A DNA stretch of 64,000 bases from Fredericiella sp963839515. GTDB lineage: Bacteria > Chloroflexota > Anaerolineae > Caldilineales > Caldilineaceae. Both the position numbers and the translations under genes were made by a program. The notes under the pieces were generated by a model. It saw only the letters and a list, made by a program, of their open reading frames with translations. It made no database searches and had not been told where the DNA came from. Position 1 is the first letter of the stretch. Each line of letters opens with the position of its first letter. Where the stretch lies: NCBI GenBank assembly GCA_963839515.1, contig CAWIVN010000004.1:1-64000 (forward strand). The letters run 5' to 3'. This document shows, in pieces, positions 10,082-17,152 of this stretch.

Positions 10082-10780
10082 ATGAAGACTTTAGCAGTGT
10101 GGCTAAAGGCGTGTTATCACATGGCTGCACCATACTCTATTCGGATGGCACCATCTAGTCCGTTTGCCGGCCGCTGTCTGCCGACTCCAGGTCCAGCGAC
10201 TGTACAATTGGCAATGATTAGAACTGGTATTGAGCTCTATGGACTGGACGGTACCCGACGGCAACTGTTTCCTAGCATTGTAGCTAGCCGACCACTCATG
10301 CAACCTCCGCTGCGAGTCGGCATAGGTGATCAGCTATCTACGATACTAAAGGCTAAAGATGACGGGGGACTTGAATCTGGGGTCGGATACCGTGAAACCT
10401 GTCATGCCGATGGGCAAATCCAAGTTTTTGTCCGTGTGCCACTTCGACAAAGTGGCATGTTCAAGGAAGTTCTGAATGGTATCGGCTATTGGGGGCAAGG
10501 TCATGGGTTCGCATCCTGTACGGAGGTGCAAGAGACTGAGCCTGTGGATGGTACCTATGCTGTTGCATTTGAATCAATTACCTCAAGTCATCAGCTTCGG
10601 AGCTATTTTACCGCATTTGTGACCGAATTGACTGGAACCGATGTAAAGTGGTCCGACGTCGTATCCGACGATTTTTCTGAGCAATGTCAACACCTGCGCC
10701 TCCGGTTATATGTGTGGCCGCTGGTGGCGTGCGAGCACCGAGGCAACGGCCGACTTTGGCAGTTTCGCTCGCTCGTGTGA
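10082..10780 (+). CDS. cas5: Cas5 crRNA 5'-handle-binding protein
   Basis: The 232-residue protein begins KTLAVWLKACYHMAAPYSI and continues RMAPSSPFAGRCLPTPGPAT, the N-terminal RAMP-fold signature of Cas5 (SSPFA..LP.P.P.T). The C-terminal strand LRLRLYVWPL is also typical. Cas5 caps the 5' handle of the crRNA and contacts the large subunit. It immediately follows cas7. The frame is open throughout, although the C-terminus after YVWPL is unlike the usual family ending and a small lesion there cannot be excluded. About 190 bp separate it from the first CRISPR repeat. Confidence 0.82.
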   Translation: MKTLAVWLKACYHMAAPYSIRMAPSSPFAGRCLPTPGPATVQLAMIRTGIELYGLDGTRRQLFPSIVASRPLMQPPLRVGIGDQLSTILKAKDDGGLESGVGYRETCHADGQIQVFVRVPLRQSGMFKEVLNGIGYWGQGHGFASCTEVQETEPVDGTYAVAFESITSSHQLRSYFTAFVTELTGTDVKWSDVVSDDFSEQCQHLRLRLYVWPLVACEHRGNGRLWQFRSLV

Positions 10781-10968
10781 AGAGCACGGAATCAGGACAC
10801 AGTCCGTCCTGTCGCCGTCGATTCAGGTTGATGCTCGCTGTGGTTCCAACTCTCCTTTCCTGGACAGTATGAAGCTGCCTTGTTGTGATTGAAGATGGCA
10901 CTTCTGGGGCACAAAAGGTTGAATTCTCAGCTGAAATGGATAACACAACGTGGGGAGTCTTGAGGGGG

Positions 10969-11161
10969 GTTGGAACATGTGATATTCCATTCTTGGATTT
11001 GTAGCATCACCGAGACGGTCCTAGCCACCCTCTCGCTGGCCGTTTACCCAGTTGGAACAGGTGATATTCCATTCTTGGATTTGTAGCAGCGAATTCAGCG
11101 AAAGCGGCTATGAACAACGCGGTGTCGGAACACAGGGTATTCCAGTATTGGATTTCAAGGC
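10969..11161 (+). CRISPR. Minimal CRISPR array ending in a homing spacer
   Basis: Repeat 1 (10969-11005) and repeat 2 (11051-11087) are 37 nt, start GTTGGAACA and end TTGGATTTGTAGC, and differ at one base. Spacer 1 is unusually long (11006-11050, 45 nt). Spacer 2 (11088-11123, 36 nt) is followed by a diverged 38-nt repeat (11124-11161; GTCGGAACAC...TTGGATTTCAAGGC). Spacer 2 matches the end of the adjacent helicase-like gene at 30 of 36 positions. The diverged last repeat resembles the atypical repeats used around homing guides in other CASTs. The repeat 3' end, compared with the TTGAAGC form in later copies, indicates transcription on the plus strand, the same as the cas genes. Confidence 0.88.
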
Positions 11162-11431
11162 AACATTGATCTGTCCCCCTAAGAACTTTACCAGGCGGAG
11201 TGAGACTATTCGGGGTTGCTGGAGCAGGTTTTTTCGTGCAAGAGCAGCTAACGCTGGATATCTACACTTAGTGAACTGGCGGCGGAGAAGTGATACGGCG
11301 TCAGCCACTTAACGACAAGTGCCCTCCAACGTAGTGGTACCTGAGCATGCTGGAACGCATCGCACATGCAGCTTGAAGGTGTCATTCATGCTGCGAGTTG
11401 CGATGTCGAGGCGGTGTACGCGACATGTGCG

Positions 11432-12064
11432 TCAACCGTCAGAAGACCAAAAAGCCCTCGCTTTTAGTTGCAAGACATCGCATCTAATGGCTTCCATCTT
11501 TGCGAGGTGGGCAGAGTAGCTGAGCTTACCTCCAGTAGTGTCGGCGTATGCACTGGCTACGTCATGTTGTCGCCACGGGCTAATCGATTGCGGCACTCGA
11601 TGTTCTATCAGCCTCGCCAAAAGAATAGAGACGTTATTCGGAAAGGTGCCACCTCGTATCATTACGCCTAGCTCCATGTTGATCGTGAGGGTGTAGCCGG
11701 TGAGATCGGCACTGGAAATAAAGAGCAGCTATCGATCGGCCACGGCGCATTTCACACCAAATGCGCAGTGGCTGCCGTTGGGAGCCGACGCAAGTCGGCT
11801 TTCCGGCCGAATGTAGAGCTCGGCGTGGCAGCCGGCGTCATGGCCAAGTGCATGAATTGTGGTGTAGTCGATGCGACCGGTATTTTCGCTGGGTGTCTCA
11901 ACGCGATACGAATCGTGGCCCCACCGGATGCCGCACTGATTAGTGCATGCGCAATATGGGGTACGATGTAGACTGTGAAGCTGACCAACAGCAGCTCGCC
12001 CTGGGCGGCGTTGATAACCTCCTGCCGTGCCTGGTCAGTTGCGCAGCGACGGACCAGGCACGGT
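11432..12064 (-). pseudogene. drmC: DrmC-like phospholipase-D protein (DISARM cargo), decayed
   Basis: On the minus strand the fragments RQEVINAAQGELLLVSFTVY and IVPHIAHALISAASGGATIR match the N-terminal PLD domain of DISARM DrmC. In a shifted frame KCAVADR, a stop, LLFISSADLTGYTLTINMEL and GVMIRGGTFPNNV match the second HKD-motif domain (H.K.......D followed by the LF(V/I)(T/S)SANLT block). Frameshifts near 11755 and an internal TAG make it non-functional. No other DISARM gene is seen. Defence genes are common Tn7-like cargo, and this one lies between the two homing-spacer units, close to the transposon's right end. Boundaries are approximate. Confidence 0.65.
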
Positions 12065-12092
12065 TGGCCCCGCCCATAATAGAGATGTGACC

Positions 12093-12203
12093 TGCTCCTA
12101 TTTGGATATTCCATTCTTGGACTTGAAGCAGCGAATTTAGCGAAAGCGGCTATGAACAACGCGGCGTCGGAACACAGGATATTCCAGTTTTGGATTTGAA
12201 GGC
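12093..12203 (+). CRISPR. Second homing-spacer unit with atypical repeats
   Basis: The left repeat (12093-12129) keeps only its 3' two-thirds (GATATTCCATTCTTGGA, then CTTGAAGC), while its 5' part is unrecognisable. The spacer (12130-12165, 36 nt) differs from the first homing spacer at two positions only (9 and 36, both codon third positions of the target). The right repeat (12166-12203, 38 nt) resembles the atypical repeat 3 (three differences) more than the canonical repeats. It stands alone about 170 bp inside the transposon terminus. A delocalised single-spacer unit next to the transposon end is the arrangement known for homing guides in other CASTs. Confidence 0.85.
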
Positions 12204-12262
12204 GACATGCCATCTGTGTGGCGTTATTCTGGAGCGACTGAACGGAAAGCATCAGTGGGACT

Positions 12263-12374
12263 CTACTCTAGTGCAATTTCGTTACTCTTGTGCAAACATC
12301 TTGTTACTCTAGTGCAAAGTGCTGCTACTCCAGTGCAAAGTCATGGCTACTCCGCTGCAAAGTTATCGTCTACA
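12263..12374 (-). repeat. Transposon right end with five TnsB-type binding sites
   Basis: Five direct 14-bp repeats with consensus YTACTCYNGTGCAA start at 12263, 12282, 12304, 12325 and 12347, at intervals of 19, 22, 21 and 22 bp (about two helical turns). The last is 14 bp from a terminus reading TGTAGA inward on the minus strand (12369-12374). Ordered sites and a TGT...ACA terminus are hallmarks of Tn7/Mu-like ends. The adjacent 12375-12379 (CTTCG) is the predicted 5-bp target duplication; its partner would lie at the left end, outside the window. Confidence 0.85.
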
Positions 12375-14613
12375 CTTCGCGCTGCACCAGCAGCCGGTTG
12401 ATCAGCGCCAGCAGCGCTCCCCGCTGCTCATATCCGCTTTCGCTGAAGTCGCTTACGGCCAGATAAATGCTGCGCCGCGTGCGTCGGATCAGGCCCAGCA
12501 GCAGCCGGCGCAAAATGTCTTGTCGGCGGAAATATTCTTCGGCGTCGGTCCACGGTTCGTCGGCAGGCCAGCGGTGCGAGAGGACGAAGGGGTGCGTGAG
12601 CGGCTGATAGAGCCGTTCCCACCAGCCGCTGGCGCCGATGTCAAGCCAGAACTGCACGTCAACCGGTTTGTTGCGCAGAAGAAAGGTGTAGGCGGGAGCC
12701 AGGAACACGGCATCTTCGGGCATACGCCAGCCGGGCACAAAGAGGGCGCCGACGGCGCCGGATTCGGCCAACTGCAGGTAAGAGCGACCCAATGTCGTGA
12801 GCGCGGTCGGCGCGGGACCGCCACTCGGGGCCTGGCCGTTCGCACCGTGCGCGGGGGCTTCCCGTCGCCAAGGTTCGCTTTCCAGCGCCCAGCGGAACCT
12901 GCGCGCCGACTGGACGAGCTGGCTGGCAACACGGGCTGCATCGCGGTCCTCGTGAAAGCCGTAGTTGGGCTGGCTGAGCAGCTCGCCAAACAGGCGGGCA
13001 AAGAACTGGTCCAGCGGCGTCTCTTCGGCCGTGGCGCGGTAGGCGTAGATCCACTCGCGCAGCCGGTCAAAGTCCTCGCCCGCGGCATAGGTGATACGCT
13101 CGCGCATGCCCTCGTTAAGCGCGGCAAATGCCCCCAGCTCGTTGGCGCGGCGGCGCGACGGAAAGACAATCTCGGTCAGCAGTTGGGCGCGCACCGGGTC
13201 CAATCGGGGCATGGCGATGGCCAGCGCCTGGCTGACGTCGGGTGCGGGCGGCAGCAGACCCCAGTGCGGGTGCGCCAGCTTGGCGAGCGTAAAGAGCGTG
13301 CGCGCCGCCGGTTCCGCTTCCAGCGGCCGGCTGGGACGGTGCGTGGTCAGCTGGATGCCGTAGGTCTCCAGTGCCGTCTGCAGGCTGAAGCGCAGCGCGT
13401 CGCTCACGAAGGGCGCCATGACGGCAATGCTGCCGGGGGCGACGCCCTCTTCCGTGATCAGCCGGTGGATCTCCTTGGCCGTCCAGCGCAGCATCTGTGG
13501 ATAAAAGCGGAACGGGTCGGGCACTTCGAAAGGCGAATCGGCAAAGTGAAACTCTTGGAAGGCAGGTGATTGGATTGGCTCGCTCACGACCTGGTCTGCT
13601 TCGAAGGCGGGCTGGCCGGCGCCCGCGCGCGCCAGACGCGGGTTGATGGCGCGCGCGACCTGCGGAATCAGGCCGGCTACCTCGGGTGACATAATGTAGG
13701 AATCCGCCAGGCGGATGCGCTGGTCGCACTTGGCAGCCAGGCCCGCTGTGCCCTGCGGGTCCGCGCCGAGAAAGGTGCGGTAGCCGGCGTCGTCGTCGCT
13801 GACGATCAGGGCGCTGTCGAGCGCGGCTGTGGGGTCATCCAACCACTGCCGCACGAGCATGTGCGTGCTGGGCGTATCCTCCTCGGCATTGTCAAAGACC
13901 AGGTGACGGTGCGAACGCAGCAGGTGAGTGCGGCTCCAGTCATTCTTCATCACGTGGCGGTTAAAGAGTGTCACCTGCAGGCTGAAGTCGAGCAGCGTCT
14001 CAGCCAGGCACAGCGCGCGGAATGCCGTGCTGATGCGCTCGGCTGCGGCCAGGGCGTTGAGGCGGGCCGTGCGCTGCTCGGAGAGCGGCACAGCCAGTTC
14101 CAGGCGGCGATAGGCATCGGCGATATCCATATCCAGCAGGGCGGCCTTATTGAGATTGTCGAGCACCTGGGTGATCACACGGCTGCGGTCGAGCCGCAGG
14201 GCATCGAATTCTCCCTGGTCAATGGCCGCGTCCACAAGCTGCGCCATGTGAAACTGGCTCGTTTCCAGGCTCAGAAACGTCGGCTCCCGGGTAGGATCTT
14301 CAAAACCCGCCGTGGCGGCGAGCAGCGGCCAGTAGCGCTCGACGCTCTGCTGGGCCAGGCTCGCAAAGGTCGTGATGGCTACCGGCGCTCCCGGCCGGGC
14401 ATCGGAGCCGCGCAGTGCCTGATAGAATGGCTCAGCCAACGTGCGCTGCGGGACCAGTACGAGGATCGAATCTCCACGGACGCGCTCCTGCCGCAGCAGC
14501 CAACGCACGCGCTCGACGGCCAGTGTCGTCTTGCCGGCGCCAAATGGCCCATACAGGTAGACTTTGGCGGTCGATTGGATGGCGGGTAAAATAGTGGAAT
14601 CTGTCGTTTCCAT
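12370..14613 (-). CDS. UvrD/PcrA-like helicase-family ATPase; transposon attachment-site gene
   Basis: The 747-residue protein has an N-terminal Walker A (YLYGPFGAGKTTLAVERVRW) and a Walker B-like LVFDNAEED near residue 250, resembling superfamily I helicases of the UvrD/PcrA type. Other helicase motifs are not obvious, so it may be a divergent or inactive relative. I favour the ATG at 14613, which starts close to the ATPase domain; an ATG at 14664 is possible. The C-terminus IYLAVSDFSESGYEQRG is the conserved segment targeted by the transposon guides. The final codons run into the transposon terminus: GTG is shared between target and element, and the TAG stop lies inside the terminal TGTAGA. 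The insertion therefore keeps the gene nearly full length. Confidence 0.72.
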   Translation of the reverse strand: METTDSTILPAIQSTAKVYLYGPFGAGKTTLAVERVRWLLRQERVRGDSILVLVPQRTLAEPFYQALRGSDARPGAPVAITTFASLAQQSVERYWPLLAATAGFEDPTREPTFLSLETSQFHMAQLVDAAIDQGEFDALRLDRSRVITQVLDNLNKAALLDMDIADAYRRLELAVPLSEQRTARLNALAAAERISTAFRALCLAETLLDFSLQVTLFNRHVMKNDWSRTHLLRSHRHLVFDNAEEDTPSTHMLVRQWLDDPTAALDSALIVSDDDAGYRTFLGADPQGTAGLAAKCDQRIRLADSYIMSPEVAGLIPQVARAINPRLARAGAGQPAFEADQVVSEPIQSPAFQEFHFADSPFEVPDPFRFYPQMLRWTAKEIHRLITEEGVAPGSIAVMAPFVSDALRFSLQTALETYGIQLTTHRPSRPLEAEPAARTLFTLAKLAHPHWGLLPPAPDVSQALAIAMPRLDPVRAQLLTEIVFPSRRRANELGAFAALNEGMRERITYAAGEDFDRLREWIYAYRATAEETPLDQFFARLFGELLSQPNYGFHEDRDAARVASQLVQSARRFRWALESEPWRREAPAHGANGQAPSGGPAPTALTTLGRSYLQLAESGAVGALFVPGWRMPEDAVFLAPAYTFLLRNKPVDVQFWLDIGASGWWERLYQPLTHPFVLSHRWPADEPWTDAEEYFRRQDILRRLLLGLIRRTRRSIYLAVSDFSESGYEQRGALLALINRLLVQREV
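12418..12453 (-). other. Protospacer / attachment site recognised by the homing guides
   Basis: On the minus strand these 36 nt encode S-D-F-S-E-S-G-Y-E-Q-R-G, residues 721-732 of the helicase-like protein. They match homing spacer 1 with mismatches only at positions 6, 21, 27, 30, 33 and 36, all codon third positions. The trinucleotide immediately 5' on the protospacer strand, where a type I PAM is read, is GTA. The transposon terminus lies 43 bp beyond the PAM-distal end, close to the roughly 50-bp spacing known for type I-F CASTs. Confidence 0.88.
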
Positions 14614-14697
14614 GTCTGCAATTTTACCCGATCTGCTCGAGGAACGCCGCACGCTGGGTTCCATTCTGACCCGATAACGGTGAGTATACCGTCCAGT

Positions 14698-14735
14698 GCG
14701 CAGGTGGGCGTGCGCACTCGCACGCCCACCTGCGC
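14698..14735. repeat. Perfect 17-bp inverted repeat upstream of the aminotransferase gene
   Basis: Arms 14698-14714 and 14719-14735 (GCGCAGGTGGGCGTGCG and its complement) flank a 4-nt loop. It lies in the divergent promoter region of the helicase-like gene and the aminotransferase gene, ending 22 bp before the aminotransferase start. It lacks a T-run and sits upstream of both genes, so it is not a normal terminator. An operator, an mRNA leader hairpin or a dispersed palindromic element are possible. Confidence 0.6.
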
Positions 14736-14757
14736 ATCAAATAGGAGAAGAGAAGCA

Positions 14758-15855
14758 ATGCAAACTTATGCCATTCCCCTCGTGCCCGGCCCCGTCGCGA
14801 TTCCTGAGCAAGTGCGCGCCGCCTACCAGGTTGATTACGGCAGCGCCGATATGGAAGACGAGTTCTTCGCCCTGTACGGGGCCTGCGAGCGCGATCTACA
14901 GACGCTGCTGGGGACGACCAACAGTGTCAATATCCAGAGCGGCGAGGGCATGCTGGCGTTGTGGGGTGCGCTCAAGAGTGTCATTCGGCCGGGTGATAGG
15001 GTGTTGGCGGTGGCCACCGGCCTGTTTGGCTATGGCATCGGCGACATGGCCCGCCAGTTAGGCGCCGAGGTCGAGGTGGTGGGGTTTGGCGACGACGAGG
15101 CGATCGACCCGCAGCCGGTGCGCGAGGCGGCACGGCGCTTCCGTCCGCGCATGGTGACCGCCGTACACTGCGAGACGCCCAGCGGCGTGCTCAACCCGCT
15201 TGGCGAGGTAGGGGCCATCTGCCGCGAGGTGGATGCACTGTACTACGTCGATTTTGTCGCCTCGGCCGGCGGCGTGGCGGTGGACGTGGACGCCTCTCAC
15301 ATCGACTTGGGCTTGTTGGGCAGTCAGAAGGTGCTGAGCCTGATGCCCGATCTGTCGATGATTTCCGTCAGCGAACGCGCCTGGACAGCAGTGGCCGAGA
15401 CTGGCTATGTCGGCTATGACGCGCTGGCCCCGTGGTGCACGGCATTGAACGACAAGTTCTTCCCGTACACGCACAACTGGCAGGCGCTGGCGGGGCTGCA
15501 GGTCTCGTTGCGCATGCTGCTGGATGAGGGACTGGAGAATGTCTATGCCCGGCACGCGCAAGCGGCAGCGTTCTGCCGGGATTGCCTGCATGCCATGAAC
15601 GTGCGCCTGTTTCCAGTCAGTGACGACATTTCCTCCCCCACTGTGACGGCCGCCTACGTGCCTGACGGCTGGACGTGGCCGGCGTTGGACCAGGCGCTGC
15701 GCGAGCATGGCATGGTCGTGGGCGGCAACTATGGCAAGCTCGCAGGCAAGGTCTTTCGCCTGGGTCATATGGGCAGCCAGGCCGAGATGGGCTTGGTCGA
15801 ACGCGGAATGGACGTCCTGGAGCGCGTGTTGGCGCAGGGGCGTAAAGCCCGCTAG
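14758..15855 (+). CDS. Class V aminotransferase (serine-pyruvate/alanine-glyoxylate type)
   Basis: The 365-residue PLP enzyme begins at an ATG preceded by AGGAGAAGAG. The N-terminus LVPGPVAIPEQVRAAYQVDY is the typical family start (GP..vp..v). TNSVNIQSGEGMLALWGALK is the cofactor phosphate-binding region, VDFVASAGGVAVDVDASHID holds the PLP-contacting Asp region, and GSQKVLSLMPDLSM carries the Schiff-base Lys. The family transfers amino groups from alanine or serine to glyoxylate or pyruvate; the exact substrate cannot be read from sequence. It stands alone on the plus strand, facing the kinase gene that follows. Confidence 0.85.
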   Translation: MQTYAIPLVPGPVAIPEQVRAAYQVDYGSADMEDEFFALYGACERDLQTLLGTTNSVNIQSGEGMLALWGALKSVIRPGDRVLAVATGLFGYGIGDMARQLGAEVEVVGFGDDEAIDPQPVREAARRFRPRMVTAVHCETPSGVLNPLGEVGAICREVDALYYVDFVASAGGVAVDVDASHIDLGLLGSQKVLSLMPDLSMISVSERAWTAVAETGYVGYDALAPWCTALNDKFFPYTHNWQALAGLQVSLRMLLDEGLENVYARHAQAAAFCRDCLHAMNVRLFPVSDDISSPTVTAAYVPDGWTWPALDQALREHGMVVGGNYGKLAGKVFRLGHMGSQAEMGLVERGMDVLERVLAQGRKAR

Positions 15856-15864
15856 CAGTTCATC

Positions 15865-16500
15865 TTAACCTTGCTGGCCCGCCATCGCCGCAATCCTTTG
15901 CAATGCAGATGGCGGCGGGTCGGCGACAAGCCGCCGGCGGATTGCTGCGGCACACTCAGCCGGCGTCAACACGGATGTGTCCACCTCAAGGTCATAGATT
16001 CCCGGGGTGTGTACTTCCTGCTGCCAAAGTTGAACTGGCCGCGGCACGGGAGCGTCGGGCGACCCGCTGTTGGCCCAGCCGGTAGCCTGTCGTCGCTGCA
16101 TGATGATCTCGAGCGGGCAGCGTACGCCGACAAACAAGGCAGGCAACCCGGTCAGCAGTCGCGCGCACGCCGGCAAGATTCCCAGCGGGACGGAATAGCC
16201 GTCATGGTGACCGACGTCAACGACTACGTTGATCCCCAGGCGGCTGTGGGCGGCGATGCAGTCGTACATGGCGCGATACAGGAGCTGTACGATCGGCTCC
16301 AAGTCCGGCCGTTCACCGCCGGGGCGCAAGCCAATCCCCGGTTGGTAGCGCGCCGGGGTCATCTGCATGTAGCGATCGACGCCCAGGTTCATCCACAGTC
16401 CGTCGAACGTCTCCTGGATTACGGCCGCAATACTCGACTTTCCCGCGCGGGGAGTGCCGTTGAGAATGACGACGTGGCCCAGGTTCCGTGTATCCAGCAT
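15865..16500 (-). CDS. Chloramphenicol-phosphotransferase-like P-loop kinase
   Basis: The 211-residue protein has a Walker A (HVVILNGTPRAGKSSIA) near residues 9-25 and the segment DGLWMNLGVDRYMQMTPARY characteristic of the CPT family, followed by VVVDVGHHD and ALFVGVRCPLEIIMQRRQAT. Streptomyces CPT phosphorylates the 3'-hydroxyl of chloramphenicol, but most homologues are uncharacterised, so the substrate is unknown. It converges with the aminotransferase gene with only 9 bp between stops. Confidence 0.8.
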   Translation of the reverse strand: MLDTRNLGHVVILNGTPRAGKSSIAAVIQETFDGLWMNLGVDRYMQMTPARYQPGIGLRPGGERPDLEPIVQLLYRAMYDCIAAHSRLGINVVVDVGHHDGYSVPLGILPACARLLTGLPALFVGVRCPLEIIMQRRQATGWANSGSPDAPVPRPVQLWQQEVHTPGIYDLEVDTSVLTPAECAAAIRRRLVADPPPSALQRIAAMAGQQG

Positions 16501-16524
16501 GCAATCTCCTTACCCGCTGCGCCC

Positions 16525-16860
16525 CTAGCGCCACAGATAGCTGCTCAGAACCCAGGAGGCGCAGTTGAGGGCAAGGCTTACCAGCCAGCCGCTCCAGGCA
16601 GGGCGGGCAACCGTAGTGGCGTAGACCGCCCCTTCGACGGCGATAGCGACCAACTCTGCCAGCGGGACGGCGGTTTCTGGGGGCAGCGAAATCAAGGGAA
16701 GGGTGTACCAGAAAATGGTATGGCTGACAAGATTGAGGGCCAGCGACAGCACCACGGCGCGTTGCCACCTCGGCCGCCAACCCGGCAGCAAGGCAGCCAG
16801 CAGCGCCATGCCGGTTCCCTCGATGACCAGCGTTGCCAGGAGCGCGATGAGATGAACCAA
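16525..16860 (-). CDS. Small integral membrane protein
   Basis: The 111-residue hydrophobic protein has about four predicted membrane segments (LIALLATLVIEGTGMALLAA, AVVLSLALNLVSHTIFWYTL, AVPLAELVAIAVEGAVYATT, GWLVSLALNCASWVLSSYLW). I recognise no family. It lies 24 bp upstream of the kinase gene on the same strand, so the two may be co-transcribed. Confidence 0.6.
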   Translation of the reverse strand: MVHLIALLATLVIEGTGMALLAALLPGWRPRWQRAVVLSLALNLVSHTIFWYTLPLISLPPETAVPLAELVAIAVEGAVYATTVARPAWSGWLVSLALNCASWVLSSYLWR

Positions 16861-16883
16861 TTTGTGCTCTGGGCGCCGTTAAG

Positions 16884-17120
16884 TTAGTTGGTCACGCAGA
16901 TCAGCGACTCGTTGAGGTCGGCGGTGCCCGAGTCGTCGGTGAACGATTGTGAGATCGTGCACGTGCCGCGATTGCTGCTGCAGGCCGCACCGCCGTACCC
17001 ATAGGTGCAGGCATCGCCGACAGCCTTGCCCTGGCAGGCATAATAGGGCGCCGGCGCGTTGCCCATCAGCAAGAGCATGGTGACAAGGGTGAGAATGACT
17101 AGGATACGCTGATGTTTCAT
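16884..17120 (-). CDS. Small secreted cysteine-rich protein
   Basis: From the ATG at 17120 (preceded by GGAGGAAG) the 78-residue product has a signal peptide (KHQRILVILTLVTMLLLMGN, APAPYYA) and a mature part of about 50 residues with five Cys (ACQGKAVGDACTYGYGGAAC, then TC and IC). The C.G..VGD.C......C pattern recurs in small secreted proteins of Chloroflexi and Myxobacteria, but no function is known to me. It follows the second ABC permease gene by 32 bp and is probably the last gene of the P450-ABC operon. Confidence 0.65.
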   Translation of the reverse strand: MKHQRILVILTLVTMLLLMGNAPAPYYACQGKAVGDACTYGYGGAACSSNRGTCTISQSFTDDSGTADLNESLICVTN

Positions 17121-17152
17121 GAGTGCTTCCTCCTTCACTATTTACGCACTGT

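Larger units (their letters stand above)
1..12374 (+). mobile_element. Right-hand part of a CRISPR-associated (Tn7/Mu-like) transposon
   Basis: The segment combines a DDE transposase of the Mu/TnsB class, a TnsC/MuB-like ATPase, a Cascade gene set in the order cas6, cas8-like, cas7, cas5, a minimal CRISPR array, a spacer matching the flanking chromosomal gene, and a transposon terminus with ordered TnsB-type sites. Nuclease and adaptation genes (cas3, cas1, cas2) are absent, as in known CASTs, where the CRISPR effector only guides integration. The right boundary at 12374 is supported by the terminal TGTAGA (read inward on the minus strand), the five sites just inside it, and the adjoining target gene. 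The left end is not in the window, so position 1 is only the window edge. Several genes are frameshifted, so the copy is probably inactive. The Cas7 and Cas6 sequences look most like I-A/I-B-type Cascade, but the subtype is uncertain. Confidence 0.88.

Noticed and set aside
11006..11050. 45-nt first spacer as evidence against a real CRISPR array
   Set aside because: The two flanking 37-nt repeats differ at one base and the second spacer has a normal length. The long spacer is odd but does not outweigh the repeats.
11205..11266. A second, older transposon end (TCTACACTT, also found at the true right end)
   Set aside because: Only nine bases match. The preceding bases do not align with the TnsB-type sites beyond an isolated CGTGCAA.
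12319..13569. Plus-strand open frames over the helicase-like gene
   Set aside because: They are antisense to a gene with Walker motifs and reflect high GC and codon bias.
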